Positions 10,511 through 21,212 of a stretch of DNA of 64,000 nucleotides are shown here, piece by piece; positions within the stretch are counted from its first letter, which is position 1; the number at the start of each line of letters is the position of its first letter. The stretch spans positions 171,854,501 to 171,918,500 of the forward strand of contig CM065809.1 in assembly GCA_033398695.1 (NCBI GenBank), in the 5' to 3' direction. A program made the position numbers and the translations under genes. Source of the DNA: Orobanche coerulescens. Its lineage: Eukaryota > Streptophyta > Magnoliopsida > Lamiales > Orobanchaceae. A model generated the notes under the pieces. That model worked only from the letters and a program-made list of their open reading frames with translations, ran no database searches and had not been told where the DNA came from.

Positions 10511-10993
10511 CTGGAAAAATTGCAGTGGATGGATCGTGCACACCAGCTGGGAAGATGACCGGTGGTACCGAGCGGGTCTTGGGCGGCGACAGCTGGTAGC
10601 ACGGGGGACGAGTCGCATCCGATCTGGTCCGAATCGGCGGCGGATAGCGATCTGGTTTGCAGAAGGCATGGCGAACGGTGTGCTGGACGGCGACGCGGGT
10701 TGGTGTGCTGGGAAGATGGCCCGATTTGCAGAAGGTGGCGACTCCGATTTGCAGGAGACGGCCGGGTTGCACGGGAGCGAGGTTGCGGAGAAAGAAGACC
10801 CCTTCTGGGAGGGTTTCTGTTGCTGATGGCCGGTAGCGGGTTTCTGTTGCTCCAGCGGTGGTGACAGGGGGTGGGGTTTCTGGTCGGAGGCGGCGGCGAA
10901 TCTGCTGCTAGGGTTTTCCGATTTTTTTTTGGAATTTTCTGAATTTCAGACGATTTTTCTTGATCTCAGTGGGTAGACTACATGCTGATAACA
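10511..10993 (-). other. GC-rich 5' leader of Copia-1 with degraded primer-binding site
   Basis: No gag similarity is seen. GGCGGC/GGTGGTG-rich sequence fills most of it; the T-run at 10922-10929 and the tRNA-binding-like TGTTATCAGCATG (minus strand, next to the LTR) mark its end. It may include an internal deletion that removed the start of gag. Confidence 0.55.
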
Positions 10994-11178
10994 TGTTGTA
11001 GTAAAAGCACAAAGACAAGAATTAGGGCAAAGGAAGATGATATATTCTCATTCATAGGGTCCCTTTATACAGGGAGAGATTACATGTTCTGGAATATTCT
11101 AACAGGCCTAGCCCTATATTAGTTGGGAGAAGCCCAATAGCCTGTAGACTAAGGCACACATGTGTATTGACTTTAACA
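10994..11178 (-). repeat. 5' LTR of Copia-1
   Basis: The partner of the LTR at 81-265, flanked outside by AGTTG. Just inside, the minus strand reads TGTTATCAGCATGTAG, a degraded match to the initiator-methionine tRNA binding site TGGTATCAGAGC used by most plant copia elements. Confidence 0.92.
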
Positions 11179-11183
11179 AGTTG

Positions 11184-11632
11184 TTATTTTAGGATATTAT
11201 TTATTAAAACGATAAATGAAAACTAATACTGATATATTTTGAATCACAAACTTATATCTACGCAGTTATTTATGTCTTTGATTTATATATTTTACACCTT
11301 TTGAATATAATAAAAATTGAATATAAGGGCCGCGGCACACAGTGCAGTCAGCGCTATAATTGCGTTTTTTCAGTGAGATTCACTCATTTTCTTCCTAAAT
11401 ATTATGTGGTTATTAATAAATAAAAAATTTTATAGAACCGAAATATTATAGAGAGGATTTAGAGAGAGAATAGAGAGAATAATTCTCAGGTATGATTTTC
11501 ATTAATAACTGAAGTCTTATTTATAGGAAAACTTCAGATGGCACAATCGTAATTACATCAGGGGCATAATAGTCATTCACATATTGTAATATATTATCTT
11601 ATTATGCACTTCGAGAAGTATGCATTTTAACA
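11184..11632 (-). repeat. Probable LTR of a second copia-like remnant
   Basis: The stretch ends TTTTAACA directly before CTCCCCCTTTACA, the same LTR-end / polypurine arrangement as in Copia-1. A possible start TGTTATTTTAGG lies at about 11182, overlapping the Copia-1 target duplication. No second copy is present in the window, so the borders are tentative. Confidence 0.4.
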
Positions 11633-12450
11633 CTCCCCCTTTACATAAATATCTGCTGAACTAGTTTGAAGAAAAAACTCAATGGGAGAAAAACTCTCAA
11701 ACTGTTTGTCTGGGACCTTGTGGCAATCATATCATATTGTATTATAATGTTAGTAGGAAATCTCGGTTGAATAAAACTTCAGTAATCTGTAATCTCGTAA
11801 ATTTGCTCCCCTTTATCTTGATAGTTCTTGTATGAGTATTCTTGTGCAGTCTTAGTAAAACCTCATGGGACAAAAATTGAGTGAATCTGTCATATATATC
11901 ATTCGTTGTTGGAGTATCCACGTGTTGCCTCATTAAAACTTTGTCAAGAAAATCCAGTGGGAAAAACTTGATCGAAGGAAAAAGAGTACAACTACTCCTT
12001 CTATTTTTAAATATTTGAGGAATAATCTTGATATTTGTAGTGTTCCTCATTATGCAATGAATATGCTTCGTTAAAACCTTATTAGAAAAAACTCAATGGG
12101 AAAAATCTTAATAAAGAGAAAAACGTATATTATTCATACTAATATGCCATTCCTGTTGCCTCGTTAAAAATCTTGCTAGGAAAACCCAATGGGACAAAAC
12201 CTCAGTCAAGGGAAAAAGAGTGCAATGCGTATTTTATAAATATGCCCCAGGCATTTCAATAATTCTCCAAGGATTAGTACGAGTATTATATTCACTGTAG
12301 TTTGTAATATCGAACTTATATTCTTTGCAAAATATTCCAAATCTCTTTCGGAGATTCCATATTAGTTGTCGTTAAGCTGCCTCGTTAAAAACCTTGACAG
12401 GAAAACCCAGTCGGATAAAACCTTAGTCAAGAAAAAGAGTACAACATATA
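11633..12450 (-). repeat. Repeated 3' untranslated motif of the second copia-like remnant
   Basis: After the CTCCCCCTTTACA polypurine complement there are about five imperfect units (near 11855, 11930, 12065, 12158, 12375). Each has a CCTCGTTAAAACCTT part, an AAAACCCAATGGGA part and often a purine-rich AAAAGAGTACAA tail. The unit matches the one at 266-760. Confidence 0.65.
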
Positions 12451-13667
12451 ATTTTCCTCCACAACACCTTATTTTGAGTTACTGCACGCACTGATTATAT
12501 ATGTTTAGAATCTCCCCAGGAGTCACTATATGTTTCATTTTATTATAAGGGTATATACTTTAATTTCGATGGATTTCAGTATCCTCATTTATTTCATGGA
12601 TATCTTCATTTCATTGTTATCCTCATTTCATGGATATCCTCCTTCCAATCATTGATATTCTCATTTCATTCATAGTGTTATATTGTGTTGACACATTTCA
12701 ACATTTATTTTATCGTAGCAACATAACTCGTTGAGATATCTCATTATCAATCATCCATTGGAATTTCACGTTATAGTTATGTCTATATACTTCTCAAAAG
12801 TATATGCATCCTTTTTCATTTGTTTTGATTTATATTGGGGAGTCATTATTTATTTATCAAAGCATTTGTAGTTGGTACCAAAGATTAATAATCTATCATG
12901 CATCTTTGAACTTCAAGTTCATTTCAGTTGTGAGGATATAGTGTGATGCATTTCACATATTTTCAACTACTAATACTCCCCCTCATGCTAAGAGATTTCT
13001 TGAGCACCAAACTCATATGCCAGTATCTCAGTATTCATCTCCAGTCATGGGAGTTTATATATTATGTTCTCGATATTAGCTGGAGGACTTCGAATAGTAT
13101 GCCAATTGATATCCCACTTGTATACGCATATGTTGATCCTTTATAGGATATATTCAAGTTTATTTGGGATATATTACTAGCTTCATATGATCTGGAATAT
13201 ATGCTCAAACCGTGAGTAAATCATGTCGTAAATTTTCGATTACGAGTCATATACACATGCGACTATCTAGTGGATCCATAATACCTAGTAGTTCACATGT
13301 AGGGGAAGTGGCTCATACTCCCCCTTAATATATTCCAAATTTATTAGGGATTCATTCATAATATTGGCTAGTAGTGATATTAATTGAGAACAAATATTTG
13401 AAGATATGATGTGTCTATATCACTATATAGATATTTACCAATATATCACATCATCATTCAGTGCCATTATTGCACATCATTACCAACATGGAGTCGCCGC
13501 TCCCACATGTCATATTATGTTCATTATTTAGATATAGAGCCGTAGTTCATAGGCTTCAGGATATGAACTATTCAAATACGGAGTTAAATCTCATATGCGT
13601 AATTCGAATCTATAAATAGATTATCATTGTATTCACAATCACTCATACCGAGGGCTTAATTATCATA
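12451..13667. other. AT-rich degenerate sequence, no gene seen
   Basis: Repeats of TTTCATGGATATCCTC near 12580-12660 and two ACTCCCCCT words (12972, 13318), again like copia polypurine complements. Otherwise only short chance ORFs. Probably more decayed retrotransposon 3' sequence. Confidence 0.45.
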
Positions 13668-14198
13668 ATGGATTCAATGCTTTCGATTCTTCGTAAATAT
13701 TACCCATCTCTTCCAGTGAATATCATAAAAATAATTTATCTAGCTCAACTCGAAAGATTAAGGGTGTTAATGAGAAAAGGCATCCCAAAAGATATTTGAT
13801 GGTTGATCGAAGCACAAGTTCGATTATCTGGCGAATTTTCAAATTCAATTAGGTACATGCCAAGTACAGGTATGATTAGTTTTACAAAGAAACGGAGAGC
13901 AAAAAGACTAGGTGGATGCTATAAATATGCTCGGTGGACATGTGACACACGATGCAAATCTGTGAGGTTTGTATCCAAAAATCGAGAAGATAAAAGAGCA
14001 TTTATCAAGGATGAATTGAGTAAGGAATCTATGGATCATGATATCCAACAGATTCTTGATACACATCCCAGTGGATACATTCACCGTGAACTATTGGCTC
14101 TGTGGACACAATTTAAGGATGAACTGGAACGCTACAGTCATGAAAATTTAGTCTCAAAAGATTCAATTTGTAAGTCCGTCCTGTCAAAGTTGGTATAA
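13668..14198 (+). pseudogene. Unrecognised AT-rich ORF, one in-frame TGA (ORF1)
   Basis: From ATG 13668 the frame is open for 176 codons except for one TGA (13797-13799). The first part is hydrophobic/leucine-rich (MDSMLSILRKYYPSLPVNII, YLAQLERLRVLMRKG). The middle is basic and cysteine-containing (ISFTKKRRAKRLGGCYKYAR, TCDTRCKSVRF). The end is acidic/helical (KDELSKESMDHDIQQILDTH, LLALWTQFKDELERY). I do not recognise the family. The long frame, codon-like composition and single stop suggest a former gene. It lies 296 bp upstream of, and on the same strand as, the LOG-like ORF. Confidence 0.5.
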
Positions 14199-14494
14199 GG
14201 TGAATAGCAAAATAATGCAAGCTGATAAAAATATAGTTTTCCAATATTTAAATTTCTCAGTTGCCGATCGATAACGTCATTTTCATTGAAAAATATAATA
14301 TCATATCTTCCGTTTTCTTCTGTAATTTTGTTGAAAGGAAAATAGTAAAAGTAGTGACTTATCTGCTACTCAATTTTCAATGAAAATAGTGAAGTCATTT
14401 GTCTTCTAGTAAGAAGTTTGTTCTTTAAATTTGAAATCCATAAATCAGAAACTGTATATCTCATAAAAGTATTTTGAAAATCTAGTATAGAGAG

Positions 14495-15033
14495 ATGGAA
14501 TTCTCAAAATCCTCATATAGATCTCATCTAATTAAAACTATATGTATCTTAGGTGGATTCAAACTGATAGGTCATATCCAACATACATATATGTCATATC
14601 AATTCGTAAAAGAATTAGGAAAGGACAAAATCGATATATTGTACGGTGGGAGTAATCATAGATTTTTGGGTTATCTTTTAGAGGTTGCACAAAATGTGAG
14701 AATAAGAGTAACAAGTGTCTTACACTTTCCCACAGTTAGAACCAGTAGTATAGGGGGTTCAACTAGGTTGATGCTTCAAGCACAATTTCTGCATGAAAGT
14801 ATGATGTATATGGTTAATAATAGTGATGCCTTTACTGTTCTTCAAGGTGGCTATGGCACACCCAATGAGATAATCAATATCACGTCATGGGCGGAGCGGG
14901 ACTTCCATACCAAACCTATAGATTTGTTGAATATTAGTAACTTCTTCAGCAATTTGCTTGCCTTTGTGGATCAAGGAGTAGATCACAAGTTTATTTCTCA
15001 GCCATCAAGAGATATTATTATATGTGCTGACAC
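14495..15033 (+). pseudogene. Diverged intronless LOG-like ORF, 3' end interrupted
   Basis: About 180 residues match the LOG / lysine-decarboxylase-like fold end to end: ICILGG near residue 17, KIDILYGGSNHRFLG, then the signature as LQGGYGTPNEIINITSWAE, KPIDLLNISNFFSNLLAFVD and FISQPSRDIIICADT. LOG enzymes release active cytokinin bases from nucleotide forms. The G-G-x-G-T-x-x-E core keeps its glycines and glutamate, but the leading proline is Q, and the conserved Arg-Lys upstream (as in M-x-x-RK-x-x-M) reads FLHESMMYM, so activity is doubtful. Plant LOG genes have several introns; this has none. The frame runs on into a hAT-like fragment from about 15034, which replaces the last helix. Confidence 0.72.
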
Positions 15034-15235
15034 TAGGGGTGTTCAAAACTACCCGACCCAATTGACCCGGCCCAATTACCCGACTACTCGGGAACTTTTT
15101 ACTGGGTATTTTTTAATTACCCGGATTTAGCGGGCCGGGTACCCGACCCACTAATTATGTGAGTTACCGGGCCGGGTAATGGGCCGGCCAAATAAATTTA
15201 CCGGGTACCCGGCGACCCGGTAACTTTTATTTTTC
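15034..15235 (+). mobile_element. Fragment of a hAT-like non-autonomous transposon
   Basis: It begins TAGGGGTGTTCAAAACTACC, a terminal sequence common in plant hAT-type MITEs, followed by alternating direct and inverted CCCGACCC / CCGGGTACCCG words that give an extensive foldback. No matching TGAACACCCCTA end is visible downstream, so the right end is lost or decayed. Its insertion truncates the LOG-like ORF. Confidence 0.55.
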
Positions 15236-16417
15236 TCACTACATAGTTTATTTTAACCATTTTAAAAATTATGTATAGAATTAGTATGTATTTACTTACA
15301 TTTTAATAATATTAACATTACAATACCTATGTAAAATTTGGTCCATATTAAGCTTATGCTCTAATTTTTTTCCTCTTCATGAAAAACTGGAAAACTTTCC
15401 ACTCCTCATTAGATAAGGGGATAGGTACTGGAAAATTTTATGGCTCAAATACTTAATCATTCGCAAGTCGATGAAAATTGACTAGGCTTTAAGTTTATAT
15501 GAAGACTTGTATAACGTGTTCTTTGACTTGGGAAGTGCCTGTCGTCACTAATGGTTAGTGGGAGCACACGTTGTAAGTATGCTAATGGGATTAATATACT
15601 CGAACCGACTCACCCTCTATTCGTCACACGGATTTCACTCCGAGACAGTCAATGACGGAATCTAAAGGTTGTGATAGGTATTCGTGAACCTTCGACTTAA
15701 GGATATAGTAGGGATGTGCTTGTGACGTTAAGATTTTCACCAGAGTAGTTCGACCCAGAAAGCTGAGAGGTGGGGGTCAACCTCGACGTGCGTCTTTACG
15801 GACAAGTAGCAGGTTCTACTAAATACCAAGAAAGGATTCTTTCTCCTTTAAGTGAACATGTATATGTCCTATGTGGTTATTGACAGATGAGATCATAAGT
15901 CTTTGGCCACAGCATTGGAGCTAGTTGTATTGGATACACGAAAGCTCGGTGATCTCGATTTGCATTAGCTCAAACACAGAATCAAGTACAGATGGGGTTT
16001 GACTGATCGTGAACCTATAAGTTGATCGGGACATATGAAAGAAGGGTTTATACGTTTACTGGTATTTACGACAGAATGCTTCTTGAATGTTCCCTATCAT
16101 ACTTTCTCAGTAAGGCTTCAGTGTAGGCTGCCAGGCTGGCTAGGAAATGCTATAACTCTTTGGTTCATCCCATTGCCTACTGAGACGGACCTATCGATTC
16201 GCGCATTAGGGCGACGGCGGATTAATTTGAGCTTATTCTCTCTTGATTAAATTTTATACATTGGATGTCTTATTTAATTTATTAGGTAAATTAAATCGAT
16301 CTTGTGAATTAAATAAATTACTGGGTAATTAATTTAACTCATGAGTTGTTATTTATTGGAAAATAATATTTTGATATAAGTGATTAATTAGACTAATCAA
16401 TTGTATTAATTTTATTT
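15236..16417. other. Unclassified sequence, no gene recognised
   Basis: Mixed-composition DNA with only short ORFs. It resembles retrotransposon leader or LTR sequence in texture, but I find neither a repeat partner in the window nor a recognisable protein. Confidence 0.4.
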
Positions 16418-16467
16418 GAAACGTACCAGGGTGTATCTCTCGGACAAGATACACGACGGTACGTTTC
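16418..16467. repeat. 50-bp perfect two-stem hairpin
   Basis: GAAACGTACC (16418-16427) pairs with GGTACGTTTC (16458-16467), and GTGTATCT (16431-16438) pairs with AGATACAC (16447-16454), leaving an 8-nt loop. It lies 54 bp outside the left LTR of element F. Confidence 0.8.
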
Positions 16468-16807
16468 ACGGATCAAAACGAACTAAGTCTATAAAGTCTT
16501 CATCATAGCTGCCCCTCATGATGTAATACTCGGGATTTTTGTTCTGATTAATTTGAAATTTTCTTTTTAGACAGGAATTTCTCGGTTGTCGAACGTTGGT
16601 ATTATTTTCTCGACGATTGATTTTGTGTTTATGGAAATAACCGTGTACTTCATGTGTATCATTTTGGAATTTATCTTGTTGTATTGTGGCTATTTGTATT
16701 TGAGGGACATGATGACTGTTCTTAATATATTCATGGTTGGTAATCATTGAGTATTGTAATTTTCGGATTTGTGTTCGTTTTGGCCGGACTTCGCGAATTC
16801 AATGCTG

Positions 16808-17231
16808 GGAAGTAGCAGTAGCGCGCGCTAGACTGCATTTCTAGCGCACGCTAATAATGTGTGAGTAGCGCACGCTAGGCCTGCTAGGCAGTGAGCTTTC
16901 TGGACTATGGAATGTGGCGTTAGCGCACGCTAATGACGGGCTAGCGTACGCTATTTCGTTGTATTAGCGCACGCTATTAGTGTGTTAGCGCGCGCTATGT
17001 CGGCAGGACAGTAAGGACAGATCGTTTCTGGAAGGCATGTGATAGCAGGTAGCGCACGCTATTTTTTGGAGCTAGCGCGCGCTAGTGTCGATCGATAACG
17101 CACGCTAACATGTGGGTAGCACACGCTATCGGAGTCAGACAGTAGATTCTGGACTGCCTTTTTCTTTTTCAATACACCGACTTTCAGCCCGTTAGCGCAC
17201 GCTAAACTTTAAGCGTAGCGTGCGCTAATCC
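16808..17231. repeat. Array of TAGCGCRCGCTA palindromes in the F LTR U3
   Basis: About 13 copies of the 12-bp palindrome TAGCGCGCGCTA / TAGCGCACGCTA or one-base variants over about 420 bp, irregularly spaced by 12-45 bp. The last copy ends about ten bases before the TATATAT box. Both LTR copies keep the array. Its position suggests a promoter-proximal regulatory element. Confidence 0.9.
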
Positions 17232-17235
17232 CTCC

Positions 17236-17250
17236 CAGTATATATGGGAG
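17236..17250 (+). promoter_or_regulatory. TATA-like box of the F LTR
   Basis: CCAGTATATATGGG lies directly after the palindrome array; the same sequence follows the array in the 3' LTR (near 61886). A run of CTTCTTCT/CTCTCC follows, like a transcription start region. Confidence 0.55.
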
Positions 17251-17841
17251 GCAGGGTCTAGAAATGTCATTTTTCTTCTCTCCTTCTTCTTATCCGGCGG
17301 CTGGGCGGCTTGGAGCGTAGTAAGGCATATTTTTTGACCAGATTTCACCATCCAACAACATTTCTGAGTTCCTAGTCTCGATCCAACAATATTTCATCAA
17401 GTTCATCATCCAAATCAAGGTAAGATTGTTCAATCCCTAGTTTTTCAAAATTTTGGGGATTTGTTAAGATTTTGCTTCTCTAGTCCGTTTTGGCCTTGAT
17501 TTGGGTTAGATTATGATTATGAAGTCATAATCCCTTGTTTTCCTTGAAGTCTACGGATTTTGTTTCGAGTTTCATCCATTAAATGGAGTATGAACGACTC
17601 CGGCCCCATAGTGTTCGATTAAATGTTCCTGAGGGTAGAACTTAGGGTGAATCCTTCCGTTTCCGTGGTGTTGTGTTCTGATTCGGTATTTCGATGTGTT
17701 AGGATCGAATTGTTGAAGGAAGTGCGGACCGTACATTCATCCGTTTGCTGTTTCCCGTATCATTCGAATTGAGGCAAGTACCTTGATATACGAATTGTAA
17801 CCACATGAAATCATTGTTGTCGAAGTGTATGAATTTATACA

Positions 17842-17930
17842 GATGTATATATATATATATAGATTTATATATATTTATATGTTAAATATATGTATGTATA
17901 TACGTATATTGATATATATATGCCTATGTC
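17842..17930. repeat. TATATA-rich microsatellite in the F 5' LTR
   Basis: Interrupted (TA)n/(TATG)n sequence. The corresponding tract in the 3' LTR (62495-62632) is clearly longer, so this is a fast-changing site between the two copies. Confidence 0.8.
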
Positions 17931-18757
17931 GGTGAATGCCGAGTGATGAATGCTAACACTAGTTGACGTACTCAACTTGGATTGATGAATGAACTATACT
18001 TATAGATATAATATAGTAAGGTTATATATATATATATATTCGGTTCAGTTGCAATATAGGAATATATGTGCGGCGTTGGTTGGTTACGCCTGAAGGCTTA
18101 TTGTGGTTGAGTTTTGATTGATAACGTGCGTGATACTGTTTAGTTGTGTGGTTATGGACTGACGGATAATTTGTGTGACTTGGTGTACTGAGTTGATAAT
18201 TGTTGTAACGTTTGTCTGTGTGCTTGATGTTTGAAACAATGTGGATACTTGTTGTGAGAAACGTCGTATCTGGGAACCTCTGAGGGCAGGGCGTGAACTC
18301 CGGCCTGGTGTACGCTGCAATGTGCGCATATGGTTGGTGAACACCGGTGTTACCTAATGCACGTGCAAGGGGCGGCTCTTGCGGGAGTGATCGCCGGCGC
18401 GGTGACATGTTCAAGGGGCGGCCAACATAGTGGAGTGAACGCTGGTGCACGGGTGTGAAAGAGAGGCGCCTGGCAGGCTTATTGGTTACAGATATCCGAG
18501 TGTCAGCTAAGACCCCGATACCAAACGATGTTCGTAATTCAAAGTTCTTTCAACTCGCTTTAAAATGTTGGTCTTGATATAGACCGAGATTCGTGTTTCT
18601 GAAAGTTTACCAACTTGTTTTAAATGTTGGTATCAAGGTTAGTTAACCAAGGATATTTGACGAGATCTCCGAGGGTTAATTAATCAGGGGTCTTGAGCAG
18701 GATTTGTCGAATGAGAGGCTGTGTCCTTGATTGTATTGTGAGATATTCTGTGACTTA

Positions 18758-18945
18758 GGTCGAGGACCCGTGAAATGTTGAGATGATTGATCTCGTGATG
18801 ATATTATTTGGATTGGGTCGAGAGCCCCGTGAGATATTGTAATGACTCGCTTGTAACAGTGTTTCATAAATGGCGTCGAGGACCCCGAATAATGTTCTAA
18901 TGGTTTTCTTGTAAATTGTTTTCCATATGCTGGGTCAAGGACCCG
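18758..18945 (+). repeat. Four-unit GGGTCGAGGACCC repeat in the F LTR
   Basis: GGTCGAGGACCC and close variants occur at about 18758, 18816, 18875 and 18934, each followed by a G/A/T-rich spacer of about 50 bp. Conserved in the 3' LTR at about 63473-63660. Confidence 0.7.
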
Positions 18946-19734
18946 AGAGCTTTTGAAGTTATTTTTTTTCAAAAATATTTCCATTCGATTTTCAAAACCC
19001 CAAGACAGCCCGAGTCAATAATATCATTTTCAAACTATCTTATCAAAATATTTTCCTTTTAATAAAAAGATTTTCAACTAGACCCTCTGACTCATTTGGC
19101 TCGTTTAAAGTTTAATTGGTGCTATGTTCTGTAAATAAATTGGACTGTATGAATATCTTTCCCTTGTGTAAGTGAATACTTTTCTGTGCTGGCTGTGCGA
19201 ATGTGTGGAGTATGTTAAGGCTTCGCGGATGTTGAGTTTTGTGTTGATATGTTTCGTATATCCTGTATATTATGTACTTGCACTAGCAAAATTTCAGTTT
19301 GCTAACCCCTGAGTTTTCGGGGGTGGGTGCCTGTTATGCGCTCAGGTTTTGGCAGCTCGGAAGCAGTAACTGGATTGGCTTGGAAGGAGATGGAAGACGA
19401 CGATGCTAATCACACAAGAGTCAATGTATTTTTTTTTGTTTCATCTTGGTCGGTATTTTCTCATTTAGTTGAATATTCACCCTTGCACGGGTGTAGTTTT
19501 CATTTATTAAATTTAGTCGTCATTCCTTTCCATGTTCAAGTTTATGATTGTCGATGAGTTTTGAATTATGTTGGTTTTTGAATTGATTATGACCCTGTCG
19601 GTCCGTTTTGTAATTATATTGACCCCGGTCGGTCAATCATTGAGTAGTTTATTGGAGTTTAGCCTCGTAGATCCTTGTGAGAAGGGTCTACGGCATATGA
19701 CATTCCCGGTCGAATGCTGGGGTTGTTACATATA

Positions 19735-19746
19735 TGGTATCGGAGC
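19735..19746 (+). other. Primer-binding site of element F
   Basis: TGGTATCGGAGC, four bases after the LTR end, one mismatch from TGGTATCAGAGC (complement of the initiator tRNA-Met 3' end). Confidence 0.85.
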
Positions 19747-20256
19747 TTAGGTTTGCGAAAAACCTAGGCCGTGGGTCAAGTCCATGTCTTGTGTAAGTTG
19801 CGCGCATCAGAGTTGTGATTAGTATCGTGCTTCCGACATCATCTTCAGGCAATCCGTGATAGTGAGTCTCCCGATCGTAAGTCCCCTTATATACGTATTT
19901 GATTATATCGTGCTAATGTGTAATGTGATCAAGGGTTGGAACTTGTTGGTGATATTATTGTTTTAGAATATAACATGCGTATACGGTCCGAGTGAAAATG
20001 GTTACGTAGTATGTTTCGGAAGTCGAGCATATTATCGGTTTCTACACTTCATTAGAATAAATCTTTGAGTGTTAATTTTATCCGCTGCGTGAGTATTTTG
20101 AAATGGCTTTTGGTATTTGCAAACTGAATTTTCTTTCGTAAGAACCGATTCCCTAAACCAAGTTTTGGCATTTTGGTCTTGCACGTTTTGACGGTATTCT
20201 TATGATGGTATTTGATATTTTATAAATGACTTTTGTGATTATTTGAAAATGCCACC
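19747..20256 (+). other. F interior, left part, up to the A insertion
   Basis: Non-coding. From about 20040 it resembles the end of the element C LTR (minus strand around 49690-50110): shared words include TTTATCCGCTGCGTG and TTTTGAAATGGCTTTT. It ends in CCACC, the target duplication of element A. Confidence 0.65.
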
Positions 20257-21196
20257 TGTTGGTACCCAAAATATTATCCGGAGATAGTATTGCTGGAATG
20301 ATCGAGTAACAAACAAATGCGAGAACACTTCCGCGGGAAAATAAATAACACAAGATTTGCCGGGGTTGTTAATCCCGGAATTGAATGCTTTCGCGAGATG
20401 TTATTAATAAATATAATGTGGAGTACAAATATTAATGTTAGAATCTATTACAATGAGTGTAAAGACTTCTAGTTATCTAAGCTGTAGAGCGTGTAGATTG
20501 CCGGAAGAACCAGATATGAAGATTTGTGAGTTCTTGCTTCGGATGTAATGTAAGTGTGTATGAATATCACTATGAATGTGTAAGTAATTGCCAGATGAGT
20601 CTTTGATTCTCTCTCTGTATGTTTTGCACTGTATTCACGGTAATATCCGCCTCTCCTACTTCTATGATATGGGCCTCCTATTTATAGGAGACAAGGTTGC
20701 TGGGACCTCTCCGGCGATCGCGGGCGACCGCCGTTTTCTATATTATAATAAGTTGGCCGATCGTCCCGTCACGTGGGGCTGTTCCCTTAAAGTTTGGGGC
20801 GTCTGCTGGCGGCCAACTGTGCGAGCCAATGGGAGGCCTGCACGCGTCCTGAGTCGCTGTCCGGGGAGGGCCCATTTTGTACCTTTCGGCGGCCTTGTCG
20901 GTAGGTGAGGTAGGTGACAGGCTGGGGTCAAACGACTTTATCTGTCGGCACCCTTGGTGGATCTGCACGTGGGCCACCATCTAAGATTCGGTCTTCGACG
21001 ACTTTGACGGATGTTGGATTCATGCGCGGCATGAGACGATCGTCTCTGGTTGGACATCAAAGACGATCGCCGAATACCAAAAGACGATCGCCGTGGGTGC
21101 CGACTGCTGGGTGATAGCCCAGAGTATGCCTTCTATGGTTGGCTTCTCTGATCGCTATGATGATCGCCTTCGAGGCGTATTAATCTCCGCACAACA
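20257..21196 (-). repeat. 3' LTR of element A
   Basis: A 940-bp LTR, nearly identical to 40742-41680 and to the complements of the B LTRs. It holds GACGATCGTC/GACGATCGCC palindromic words near 21035-21095 and the complement of a TATAAATAGG box near 20689. Confidence 0.93.
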
Positions 21197-21212
21197 ATTG
21201 CCCCCCAGCTCG
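21197..21212 (-). other. Polypurine tract of element A
   Basis: The minus strand reads AGCTGGGGGGCAAT directly before the 3' LTR. Confidence 0.8.

Larger units (their letters stand above)
76..11183 (-). mobile_element. Degenerate Ty1/copia LTR retrotransposon (Copia-1), with target duplications
   Basis: Two 185-bp direct repeats (81-265 and 10994-11178) start TGTTG and end TTTAACA, and are flanked by the same 5-bp duplication AGTTG (76-80 and 11179-11183). Between them, on the minus strand, lie gag, protease, integrase, reverse transcriptase and RNase H remnants in the copia order (integrase before reverse transcriptase). A polypurine tract abuts the left LTR, so the right LTR is the 5' one. 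The coding region has many stops and frameshifts and is split by a CACTA transposon at 1413-6460. Without that insert the element is about 6.05 kb, a normal copia size. It cannot be autonomous. Confidence 0.93.
16522..19730 (+). repeat. 5' LTR of element F (3.2 kb)
   Basis: Matches 61148-64000 along its whole visible length with few differences. It contains a palindrome array (16808-17231), a TATA-like TATATAT at 17239, an AT-rich microsatellite near 17840-17930 and a GTCGAGGACCC repeat at 18758-18945. No protein-coding content is convincing. It is unusually long for an LTR. Confidence 0.92.

Noticed and set aside
13140..13667. ACTCCCCCT words as a third copia LTR end
   Set aside because: No TG..CA borders or partner repeat could be found; left as degenerate sequence.
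16808..17231. Palindrome arrays as a CRISPR-like array
   Set aside because: Units are 12 bp with irregular spacers that are conserved between LTR copies; the context is a plant LTR with no cas genes.
18022..18450. Minus-strand ORF of 142 codons in the F LTR (and its copy at 62734-63160) as a gene
   Set aside because: No recognisable family; the two LTR copies change frame relative to each other, and the composition is that of non-coding LTR.
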